The translations under genes were made by a program, and so were the position numbers. 16,641 bases of DNA, taken from assembly GCA_900553225.1 (NCBI GenBank), contig USCV01000033.1, positions 1-16,641 on the forward strand. The letters run 5' to 3'. Of the stretch, positions 1 to 5,922 are shown one piece after another. Each line of letters starts with the position of its first letter. Within the stretch, counting starts at the first letter, position 1. The stretch is from an uncultured Clostridium sp. Its GTDB lineage: Bacteria > Bacillota > Clostridia > TANB77 > CAG-508. Below the pieces are notes generated by a model that saw only the letters and a program-made list of their open reading frames with translations, was not told where the DNA came from and did not search any database.

Positions 1-382
1 CGCTCAGCAAAAGTGTCGGAATACCTGCTTTCCTGGCAGCTTCATAAACAGTATATATTGAATTCCATACCTCAGGAAATTGTATTATAAAAGCAACTTT
101 CGGAAGAGTATGGTCATTTTTTCTTTTTTTAATATTTTGATTTTCTTTTAATTTATAACTATTTAAATTTGTTACCCCATAACGCTCCATAAAATCTAAT
201 CTTTTTTCTCTTTCAGCAGTTTCCTTTTTTAATTCTTCTAATAGTCTTTTTTCTTCTTCATTTGTAGGTTCTATTTGATCTAACTCTGGAATAGTATTTG
301 CACTTTCTGGGTTATCTATTAAAATCTTCTTAAGTACTTGTAATATACCTATTTTTTCTTTACTTTCTAATTTATTTTTCAT
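1..382 (-). CDS. N-terminal part of a possible CDP-glycerol glycerophosphotransferase-like protein (runs off left edge)
   Basis: An open frame of 127 codons reads from ATG at 382 to the window edge with no stop, so the gene is incomplete. The first 60 or so residues are charged and probably form a coiled coil (about residues 42-66, rich in Glu, Lys and Arg). From residue 94 a segment starting PKVAFIIQFPEVWNSIYTVY is followed by EAARKAGIPTLLLS. This resembles the first beta-strand and helix of CDP-glycerol glycerophosphotransferase-like (teichoic acid type) proteins, where a Trp in this position is common. That is recognition of a short motif only, so a different glycosyltransferase-like fold is possible. 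A good promoter lies at 441-469. The ribosome binding site is unusually far from the start, with a hairpin in between. Confidence 0.6.
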   Translation of the reverse strand, partial: MKNKLESKEKIGILQVLKKILIDNPESANTIPELDQIEPTNEEEKRLLEELKKETAEREKRLDFMERYGVTNLNSYKLKENQNIKKRKNDHTLPKVAFIIQFPEVWNSIYTVYEAARKAGIPTLLLS

Positions 383-416
383 AATCTTTTCTTAAATTAC
401 TTAAGAATTCACCTCC
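380..416 (-). promoter_or_regulatory. Ribosome binding site separated from ATG by a hairpin
   Basis: On the minus strand GGAGGTGAA (408-416) is followed by TTCTTAA-GTAAT-TTAAGAA (389-407), then AAGATT and ATG. The strong Shine-Dalgarno lies 28 bases from the start, which is too far. The 7-bp hairpin between them would leave 9 bases between GGAGGT and ATG when folded, which is a normal spacing. There is no in-frame start nearer the Shine-Dalgarno, because TAA codons intervene. A weaker purine run (AAGAAAAG) just before the ATG is an alternative. Confidence 0.55.
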
Positions 417-440
417 GACTATTTTTAAATTACTATCTAT

Positions 441-469
441 ATATTAACATAAAAGAAAAGAAAAATCAA
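441..469 (-). promoter_or_regulatory. Sigma-A-type promoter for the left-edge gene
   Basis: On the minus strand there is TTGATT (464-469), a 17-base spacer and TAATAT (441-446). Transcription would start near 435, giving a leader of roughly 50 nt that contains the Shine-Dalgarno and hairpin. The -35 element lies inside the inverted repeat at 458-488. Confidence 0.6.
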
Positions 470-488
470 GTAAAACTCGATTTTTCTT
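458..488 (-). terminator. AT-rich hairpin, probable terminator of the rpoD operon
   Basis: Arms AAGAAAAATC and GATTTTTCTT (10 bp) flank an 11-base loop. On the minus strand the 3' arm runs on into a pyrimidine-rich tract (TTCTTTTATG). It lies about 80 bases past the lipoprotein stop. The stem is AT-rich, so termination may be weak. It overlaps the -35 box of the next promoter. Confidence 0.45.
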
Positions 489-566
489 GTTAACTTTCGT
501 GTTTTTGAATCATTTTATTATAAGTTAGTTTTTCCCATTAAATAATTATAGATTTAAAATTAAAAT

Positions 567-1124
567 TTATTTCATAAAAGAACTAATTACATTGTCCATT
601 GCTTCTGCTTCTTTTTCATAATTGCTCTCTAATGTAGCCGTTGTTAAAATATGTGCATTTTCACTATCTAAAAAGCATGCTTGCTTTATTACTACATTAG
701 TATCCGATTGTTTTACAGTATATTTTATTATAGATGCATCTTTTCCATTTAATGTTACTTCATTTTCTTCTATATCTCCTACTACTTCCATGGTCTTTTT
801 AACATTTGCCACAGCTGCTGACATATATGATGTTAAATTATAAGTCTTAGGAACTGATTCTGATAGATAATTTACACTTGTTCCTGTAGATGTATCACCA
901 AATACTGGTTTACTTGAAGTACCTAAATTTTTCCATTCACTTGGATATGAAAATCTAACTCCTGAAGAATGAACATATTCTGTATATCCTTCTAAGTCTT
1001 TTTTGTTTATTGCCTCTTTTTTATTTGAATTTTTTCCTCCTATATTTAATGAACATCCTGTAAGTGTTAATATAGCAACTAAAACTATGCAAATTAATGC
1101 CCCTATTTTTCTTGTGTTTTTCAT
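567..1124 (-). CDS. Small lipoprotein with PsbP/DUF1795-like domain
   Basis: This is a 185-residue secreted lipoprotein. A signal peptide (KNTRK, then a hydrophobic stretch) leads to the lipobox LTGC, with Cys24 as the predicted lipid-modified residue. A short Lys/Asn-rich linker follows. The domain starts around residue 45 with GVRFSYPSEWKNLG and ends in ILTTATLESNYEKEAEAM plus a final helix. This layout is typical of PsbP/Mog1-like (DUF1795) lipoproteins, whose exact role is not known. The start has a clear GGGAGGAAA site. It begins 17 bases after the rpoD stop, so it is probably co-transcribed with dnaG and rpoD. The domain assignment is from pattern, not a search. Confidence 0.8.
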   Translation of the reverse strand: MKNTRKIGALICIVLVAILTLTGCSLNIGGKNSNKKEAINKKDLEGYTEYVHSSGVRFSYPSEWKNLGTSSKPVFGDTSTGTSVNYLSESVPKTYNLTSYMSAAVANVKKTMEVVGDIEENEVTLNGKDASIIKYTVKQSDTNVVIKQACFLDSENAHILTTATLESNYEKEAEAMDNVISSFMK

Positions 1125-1141
1125 AAAAATTTCCTCCCTTT

Positions 1142-2263
1142 TTAATTCATATAATCTTTTAATTTTTTACTTCTACTTGGATGTCTAAGCTTTCTTAATG
1201 CCTTTGCTTCAATTTGTCTAATTCTTTCACGCGTTACCATGAACTCTTTTCCAACTTCTTCCAAAGTTCTTGCTTTTCCATCCTCTAGTCCAAATCTTAA
1301 TTTTAAAACTTTTGCTTCTCTTGGTGTTAATGTATTCATTACCTCTTCTAATTGTTCCCTTAATAGTGTATATGCAACAGAATCTTGAGGTGCTGGTGAG
1401 TCATCGTCTTGTATGAAATCCCCTAAATGACTATCATCTTCCTCTCCAATAGGTGTTTCAAGTGATACTGGATCTTGTGCTATTTTTTGTATTTCTAGCA
1501 CTTTTTCAACAGGAATTTCCATCTCTTTTGCTATTTCTTCTGGAGTAGGTTCTCTTCCAAATTGTTGAAGTAAGTGCCTAGATGTTCTAATTAATTTATT
1601 TATTGTTTCCACCATATGAACTGGTATTCTAATTGTTCTTGCTTGATCTGCTATCGCTCTTGTTATAGCTTGTCTAATCCACCATGTAGCATAAGTACTG
1701 AATTTATAACCTTTTGTATAATCAAATTTTTCTACTGCCTTTATTAATCCCATATTACCTTCTTGGATTAAGTCAAGAAATAGCATTCCTCTTCCAACAT
1801 ATTTTTTAGCAATACTTACTACTAATCTTAAATTTGATTCAGCTAATTTTTGTTTTGCTTCCTCATCTCCCTTTAAGACTTTTTCTGCTAATTCTAATTC
1901 TTCATCATATGAAAGTAATGGAATTTTTCCTATTTCTCTTAAATACATTCTTACTGGATCATCAGTATTTACAACTTCTATGTTATTTACATCAATATCT
2001 TCTATATTTATTTCTTCAACTTCTTCTAGGTCATCTGGATCTGGTTCTTCTTCTAAATCATCTTTTATAACATTAATTCCTATATTTTCTAGTTTATCAA
2101 AAATTTCTTCAATTTGTTCTGCAGTAGCATCTTCTAGTTGGCTTGCTAACTCACCATATGTTATTTTTCCTTCTTTTTTTGCATTTTGAATAATATTTGC
2201 AATTTTTTCTTTATTATCTAATACTTTTTGTTGTGTATTTACATCGCTTTCTGCTTTCTTCAT
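1142..2263 (-). CDS. rpoD: RNA polymerase primary sigma factor (sigma-70/sigma-A)
   Basis: Housekeeping sigma factor that directs RNA polymerase to TTGACA/TATAAT promoters like those in this window. The short N-terminal domain (KEKIANIIQNAKKEGKITYG) and an acidic linker are followed by region 1.2 (DPVRMYLREIGKIPLLS), region 2 (NLRLVVSIAKKYVGRG, DLIQEGNMGLIKAVEKFDY, FSTYATWWIRQAITRAIAD), region 3 (GREPTPEEIAKEM) and region 4.2 (TLEEVGKEFMVTRERIRQIE). I place the start at ATG 2263 (373 aa). AGGAGG (2270-2275) touches the upstream in-frame TTG at 2269, leaving it no spacing, but lies 6 bases from the ATG. That Shine-Dalgarno overlaps the dnaG stop (TAGGAGG), implying translational coupling. Confidence 0.97.
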   Translation of the reverse strand: MKKAESDVNTQQKVLDNKEKIANIIQNAKKEGKITYGELASQLEDATAEQIEEIFDKLENIGINVIKDDLEEEPDPDDLEEVEEINIEDIDVNNIEVVNTDDPVRMYLREIGKIPLLSYDEELELAEKVLKGDEEAKQKLAESNLRLVVSIAKKYVGRGMLFLDLIQEGNMGLIKAVEKFDYTKGYKFSTYATWWIRQAITRAIADQARTIRIPVHMVETINKLIRTSRHLLQQFGREPTPEEIAKEMEIPVEKVLEIQKIAQDPVSLETPIGEEDDSHLGDFIQDDDSPAPQDSVAYTLLREQLEEVMNTLTPREAKVLKLRFGLEDGKARTLEEVGKEFMVTRERIRQIEAKALRKLRHPSRSKKLKDYMN

Positions 2264-2273
2264 TTTCAACCTC

Positions 2274-4058
2274 CTATTTCATTTTGGCTAATTTTACTAT
2301 TATTTCACTTAACCTTTTTTCAAAATTTGCTATTTCATCTGTAGATAAATCCTTGTTTTCTAATTTATTAATAATTTCATTTCTTTCACTAATCATTTTT
2401 TCTTTTCTGTAAGTATACAAAATATCGTCAATACATTTATTAAGTTCAGTAATTTCAAAGTCATATGCCATTATGCCTGTTAAATAATTTATGGTTTCTT
2501 CATCAGAAAACCAATCAGTTGCATTATTAGTATTACTATTTCCTTTTTGTAATTCTTCATACAACTTTGATAAAATTTTTTTATTAATCTCAATTTTTAA
2601 TTCATTTGGTGAAATTTCATTACTTATTTTTAAATAGCTTTGATTTGGATATTGTAATAAAAGATATATTAATAAACTTTCCCTTTTCTTTACTGCTTCA
2701 TCTATTTCCTCATCTTCTTTTTTCTTTATAACAACTCTTGAGGCAGTTTCTATTGTTTTTAAATTATCTTTTTTCTTATACAATAATTTATTTATTTCTG
2801 AGTATATTGCTTCTTTTGATATATGATAGTCAGAAGAAATCTTTTCTATATAAACTTCTCTTTCTATATTGTTCGTTACTTTTGCAAGTACCTTTGCAAT
2901 TTCGTTTAAAAATTTTATTTTATCATTTGTATTTTCTAAGTTAAGTTTTTGTTTTAACATTTTTATTTTGTACTCTACTAAAGATATTGCATTATCTACA
3001 CATTTTTGAAATCTCTCTGGTCCATATTTAGTAACAAATTCATCAGGGTCTTTTGCACCATATATTTGCAAAATTCTAATATCACAACCTAAATTTTGCA
3101 AAATTTCTAATCCTCTTAGGGTTGCTGCTTGCCCTGCACCATCTGCATCATAACCAATAATAATTTGTTCACTACTTTTTCTTAATAATCTTCCTTGCTG
3201 TTCTGTCAATGCAGTTCCAAGTGATGCAACTGCATTATGTATTCCTCTTTGATGCAGTGATATAGCATCCATATAACCTTCAACAATAATAATTTTTTTT
3301 ATTTCTTCTTTTTTTGCTATATTTAAACCAAATAAATGTCTTCCTTTATGATATACTATATTTTCTGGTGAATTTATATATTTAGGTTTACTATCATCTA
3401 ATACTCTTCCGCCAAAAGCAATAATTCTATTTCTAGTATCTTGAATAGGAAACATTAATCTTCTTCTAAAACGATCAATATATTTTCCATTTTCGTTTTT
3501 ATTAACCAGACAAGATGCAAGTATTTCTTCTTCAGTAAAACCTTGTCTTTTTAATTCCATATATAATTCATTAAAATTGCCTGAATAACCAATCAAAAAA
3601 TTTTTTAATGTTTTGTTATCTAATCTTCTTTTTTTTATGTAATCTTGTGCCTGTTTTGATTCTGGTTTATATAGTCTTTCATGATAAAAATTTGCAGCAA
3701 TTTCATTTATTTTATATACTTTTGATTTTAATCTAATTAATTTGTCATCTACTGCATTATCCAATGTTGGCAAATTTATTCCTGCTTGGTTTGCTAAACT
3801 TTCTAATGCTTCTAGAAAACTAATATTTTCAATTTTCTGCAAAAAATGAAAAACATTACCTCCAACTCCACAACCAAAACAATGAAATATTTGCTTATCT
3901 GGAGATACAGAAAAAGAAGGTGATTTTTCTTTATGGAATGGACATAATCCAAAAAAATTCCTACCACTTCTTTTTAAAGTTACATATTGAGATATAACAT
4001 CTACTATATCGTTTTTATTTCTTATTTCGTCAATTAGTTCATCACTATAACGCACCAT
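2274..4058 (-). CDS. dnaG: DNA primase
   Basis: This 594-residue primase synthesises RNA primers at the replication fork. The CHC2-type zinc-binding domain has Cys39, His42, Cys60 and Cys63 (CPFH and CFGC). The catalytic core includes the FRRRLMFPIQDTRNRIIAFG region. The TOPRIM domain has Glu260 (IIIVEGYMDAIS) and the acidic pair Asp304/Asp306 (IIGYDADGAG). The C-terminal 150 or so residues are divergent and helical, as expected for the DnaB-helicase-binding domain. Length is normal for the family. AAAGGTG precedes the ATG at 4058. It is first in the dnaG-rpoD operon, a conserved pairing in Firmicutes. Confidence 0.97.
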   Translation of the reverse strand: MVRYSDELIDEIRNKNDIVDVISQYVTLKRSGRNFFGLCPFHKEKSPSFSVSPDKQIFHCFGCGVGGNVFHFLQKIENISFLEALESLANQAGINLPTLDNAVDDKLIRLKSKVYKINEIAANFYHERLYKPESKQAQDYIKKRRLDNKTLKNFLIGYSGNFNELYMELKRQGFTEEEILASCLVNKNENGKYIDRFRRRLMFPIQDTRNRIIAFGGRVLDDSKPKYINSPENIVYHKGRHLFGLNIAKKEEIKKIIIVEGYMDAISLHQRGIHNAVASLGTALTEQQGRLLRKSSEQIIIGYDADGAGQAATLRGLEILQNLGCDIRILQIYGAKDPDEFVTKYGPERFQKCVDNAISLVEYKIKMLKQKLNLENTNDKIKFLNEIAKVLAKVTNNIEREVYIEKISSDYHISKEAIYSEINKLLYKKKDNLKTIETASRVVIKKKEDEEIDEAVKKRESLLIYLLLQYPNQSYLKISNEISPNELKIEINKKILSKLYEELQKGNSNTNNATDWFSDEETINYLTGIMAYDFEITELNKCIDDILYTYRKEKMISERNEIINKLENKDLSTDEIANFEKRLSEIIVKLAKMK

Positions 4059-4077
4059 TTAAGACACCTTTCTTATC

Positions 4078-4112
4078 ATTATAATTATATTATTCGACGG
4101 AAATTTTATAAA
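4078..4112 (-). promoter_or_regulatory. Possible dnaG promoter with tandem TATAAT boxes
   Basis: On the minus strand two adjacent TATAAT hexamers (4084-4089 and 4078-4083) lie just upstream of the dnaG Shine-Dalgarno. The upstream one has a weak -35 (TTTATA, 4107-4112) at 17 bases. The resulting leader would be very short. The carD terminator upstream shows that dnaG needs its own promoter somewhere in this gap. Confidence 0.35.
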
Positions 4113-4165
4113 TCCTTCTACTTTATTGCATATGTTGACATTTTTATGTAAATTTTCTTATTTGC

Positions 4166-4203
4166 AAAAAAAACACTTTAAATTTTTTATTTTTAAAGTG
4201 TTT
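4166..4203 (-). terminator. Intrinsic terminator of carD
   Basis: A 12-bp stem (AAACACTTTAAA with TTTAAAGTGTTT, arms 4171-4182 and 4192-4203) and a 9-base loop are followed on the minus strand by a run of T. It lies just beyond the carD stop and separates carD from dnaG. Confidence 0.85.
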
Positions 4204-4218
4204 CCTTTGTTTTTAAGA

Positions 4219-4794
4219 TTACATTTCAGATGTACCAGTTCCTTCAAACGGAATAAATTTACTAACAATATTTTTATTAATGTCTAAACCTTCTTCTGGC
4301 ATTCTGTTTTCCTTAAAAGACATATTAATTTTATTATCTACTAATTGTTCTACTTCTTCTTTGAAACTATGCTTTGCAAGCACTAATTCACTTACTAATA
4401 TTTGCTTTGCATTATTTAGCATTTTCTTTTCTCCTGTTGATAATCCTTTTTCTTTTTGCTTGAAACTTAAGTTTCGAACAACATCAGCTACCTCGTAAAT
4501 ATTACCGCTTCTCATTTTATCCATATTGTCTCTGTATCTTTTATTCCAGTTATTTGACATTTCTGTTTCATCTTGTTCTAGAATTCCTAATACTTTTGGC
4601 ACATCACTTTCACCGATAATATTTCTAACACCAATTTGCTCTGCTTTTGCGATTGGAACCATCACCTTTACTTCCCCAGGCATTGAAATGATATAGTATT
4701 TCTCTGTCTCATTACAAATATTTTTTTCCTCTATTGCGCTGATTGTACCAGCTCCATGCATTGGATGTACAATTTTATCCCCTACATTAAACAT
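4219..4794 (-). CDS. CarD/CdnL-family RNA polymerase-binding regulator
   Basis: This 191-residue protein has the CarD/CdnL/TRCF N-terminal RNA polymerase interaction domain (MFNVGDKIVHPMHGAGTISA, then YYIISMPGEVKVMVPIAKAE) and an all-helical C-terminal DNA-binding domain (KRYRDNMDKMRSGNIYEVAD, LSTGEKKMLNNAKQILVSEL). Family members bind the polymerase beta subunit and stabilise promoter open complexes. The start is ATG 4794, with GGGAG 8 bases upstream. An in-frame TTG at 4812 overlaps that Shine-Dalgarno and is unlikely. Compared with typical CarD proteins of about 160 residues, it has an extra tail of about 30 (ending IPFEGTGTSEM). A strong promoter and a terminator make it a single-gene transcript. 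Confidence 0.92.
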   Translation of the reverse strand: MFNVGDKIVHPMHGAGTISAIEEKNICNETEKYYIISMPGEVKVMVPIAKAEQIGVRNIIGESDVPKVLGILEQDETEMSNNWNKRYRDNMDKMRSGNIYEVADVVRNLSFKQKEKGLSTGEKKMLNNAKQILVSELVLAKHSFKEEVEQLVDNKINMSFKENRMPEEGLDINKNIVSKFIPFEGTGTSEM

Positions 4795-4869
4795 GTAAGT
4801 CACTCCCTTCAATAAGCTATTTTCTCTAAGTCAAGAAAGGTTTCGTTTCACTTTTTTAACTACATTATT

Positions 4870-4898
4870 ATTATACAACAAAAAATGGTAAAAGTCAA
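4870..4898 (-). promoter_or_regulatory. Strong sigma-A-type promoter of carD
   Basis: On the minus strand TTGACT (4893-4898) and TATAAT (4870-4875) are separated by exactly 17 bases. The start would be near 4863, giving a leader of about 70 nt. The -35 box lies inside the dut terminator hairpin. Confidence 0.85.
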
Positions 4899-4909
4899 AA
4901 CTTTTACCA
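4880..4909 (-). terminator. Intrinsic terminator of dut, overlapping the carD promoter
   Basis: On the minus strand TGGTAAAAG-TTTTGA-CTTTTACCA is a 9-bp stem with a 6-base loop followed by TTTTTT. It lies about 85 bases past the dut stop. The loop and 3' arm contain the carD -35 element. Confidence 0.8.
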
Positions 4910-4994
4910 CCCATTTTTCTCGTTATTTTCTCTGTAAGCCTTGCTATTCAAGGAAATAATTTTTTTTATTTTTTTATGTAGATAAATTTATATG

Positions 4995-5459
4995 TTAATT
5001 TTTACTTGTACTTCCAAATCCACCTTTTCTTTCTCCTTGTGCATTATCATCATCTACTACCTTATATTTCTGGAAGATACCTTGACCTATAACATCTCCT
5101 TTTTTTATTTCAACATCATGATCAAAGAAATTGTAAAACGCAAACATAATCGCACCATCATTATCTTGATTTCCGTAATAATCAGCATCAATTATTCCTA
5201 TACTATTTGCTAGTACTAATCCTTTTTTAAATGGATTAGAACTTCTATTGCATAGCATTAAATATTCATTTTCTTTCATATATGCTTTTAAACCTGTTTT
5301 TACAAGTGTAGGTTTTTGTCCTGGTACATATGCAGGAATTATACAATCTTGTGCAGATTCTATGTCATATCCTGCTGAGAATTTTGTTTTTCTCTCAGGT
5401 ATATTAATTCCCTCATTTTCGAAGCCTTTTGCTATTTCGAACCCTCTTTTTCTTTCCAT
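4995..5459 (-). CDS. dut: dUTP diphosphatase (trimeric dUTPase)
   Basis: It hydrolyses dUTP to dUMP and pyrophosphate, keeping uracil out of DNA and supplying dUMP for thymidylate synthesis. All five motifs of the trimeric family are present: motif 1 SAGYDIESA (28-36), motif 2 NRSS (71-74), motif 3 GIIDADYYGN (88-97, catalytic Asp91), motif 4 GDVIGQGIFQKY (121-132) and motif 5 RKGGFGSTS (144-152). The start is ATG 5459 (154 aa, normal length), with AGGAAGGA upstream. A longer in-frame reading to 5531 would run through the -10 box at 5500-5505 and looks spurious. It is divergent from feoA and followed by its own terminator. Confidence 0.93.
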   Translation of the reverse strand: MERKRGFEIAKGFENEGINIPERKTKFSAGYDIESAQDCIIPAYVPGQKPTLVKTGLKAYMKENEYLMLCNRSSNPFKKGLVLANSIGIIDADYYGNQDNDGAIMFAFYNFFDHDVEIKKGDVIGQGIFQKYKVVDDDNAQGERKGGFGSTSKN

Positions 5460-5499
5460 TTTATCATCTTTCCTTCCTATATTTTTTAACACATTTGAC

Positions 5500-5528
5500 A
5501 TTATACTACATATATTTTTAAAAATCAC
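5500..5528 (-). promoter_or_regulatory. Promoter of dut
   Basis: On the minus strand TATAAT (5500-5505) is preceded at 17 bases by GTGATT (5523-5528), a poor -35. Its position supports the shorter dut start at 5459. Confidence 0.5.
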
Positions 5529-5568
5529 CATTTATTTTAAATTTTTTTTAGTAACTTTTTTAAAAGAT

Positions 5569-5596
5569 TTGACATAACATATAGCAAGTATATTAT
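5569..5596 (+). promoter_or_regulatory. Promoter of feoA-feoB
   Basis: TTGACA (5569-5574), 16 bases, then TATTAT (5591-5596). It is about 24 bases upstream of the feoA start and its GGAGG site. No clear Fur-type palindrome is visible around it. Confidence 0.75.
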
Positions 5597-5619
5597 TAAT
5601 GCAACTGGAGGATTTTTAT

Positions 5620-5860
5620 ATGAAAACATATCCATTAAGCCAAGTTAATCTAAACCATACTGCCATTGTTGATTCTTTAGATTGTTCTAGCAATTTAAGA
5701 AGAAGGCTCTTAGACCTAGGACTATGTAAAAACACTCGGGATAACCCCCATTTTTAGAAGTTTTTCTGGTGATCCTACTGCATACAATATTAGAGGCACA
5801 ACAATTGCTATTCGAGATGATGATGCAAAGCACATCTTAGTTAGATTAGAAAATATTTAG
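5620..5860 (+). pseudogene. feoA: FeoA-like ferrous iron transport accessory protein with +1 frameshift
   Basis: ATG 5620 follows CTGGAGG. Frame one reads MKTYPLSQVNLNH through SSNLRRRLLDLGLCKNT, the FeoA N-terminal half, then stops at a TAG ending at 5758. The next frame continues as GITPIFRSFSGDPTAYNIRG, then TTIAIRDDDAKHILVRLENI, stopping at 5860. Joined, the product is about 79 residues with the usual FeoA spacing of 15 residues between LG and GDP. The shift maps to ACT-C-GGG-ATA near 5735-5745, where one extra base (best explained as the C before GGG) separates the frames. FeoA is a small SH3-like cytosolic protein that supports FeoB. The break may be a true mutation, a read error, or frameshifting at the rare CGG codon. 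Confidence 0.8.
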
Positions 5861-5879
5861 ATTTTTCAAAAAAGGTAAC

Positions 5880-5911
5880 CCTATTTTCTCTCTTTCATAT
5901 ACTAAAATAGG
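5880..5911 (+). other. Hairpin just upstream of the feoB ribosome binding site
   Basis: CCTATTTT (5880-5887) and AAAATAGG (5904-5911) can form an 8-bp stem with a 16-base loop. The 3' arm ends in the first bases of the purine-rich feoB ribosome binding site (AGGAAGGTGA), so folding could mask part of it. It has no T-run, so it is not a terminator. Confidence 0.4.
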
Positions 5912-5922
5912 AAGGTGATTTT

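Noticed and set aside
1834..2189. Long open frames on the plus strand over rpoD
   Set aside because: They are antisense to well-supported sigma factor code and are low-complexity (Leu/Ser-rich) shadows with no ribosome sites.
2267..2269. TTG as rpoD start
   Set aside because: AGGAGG directly touches this codon, leaving no spacing; the ATG six bases further fits normal spacing.
4135..4165. Plus-strand promoter (TTGACA) in the dnaG-carD gap
   Set aside because: The -10 at the right spacing is poor (TTATTT) and no plus-strand gene follows; it runs into the carD terminator and coding strand.
5460..5531. N-terminal extension of dut
   Set aside because: It would cross the -10 box and the Shine-Dalgarno, and the shorter protein matches the usual dUTPase length.
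5569..5610. Fur box at the feoA promoter
   Set aside because: No recognisable inverted repeat of the Fur or DtxR type could be found around the promoter.
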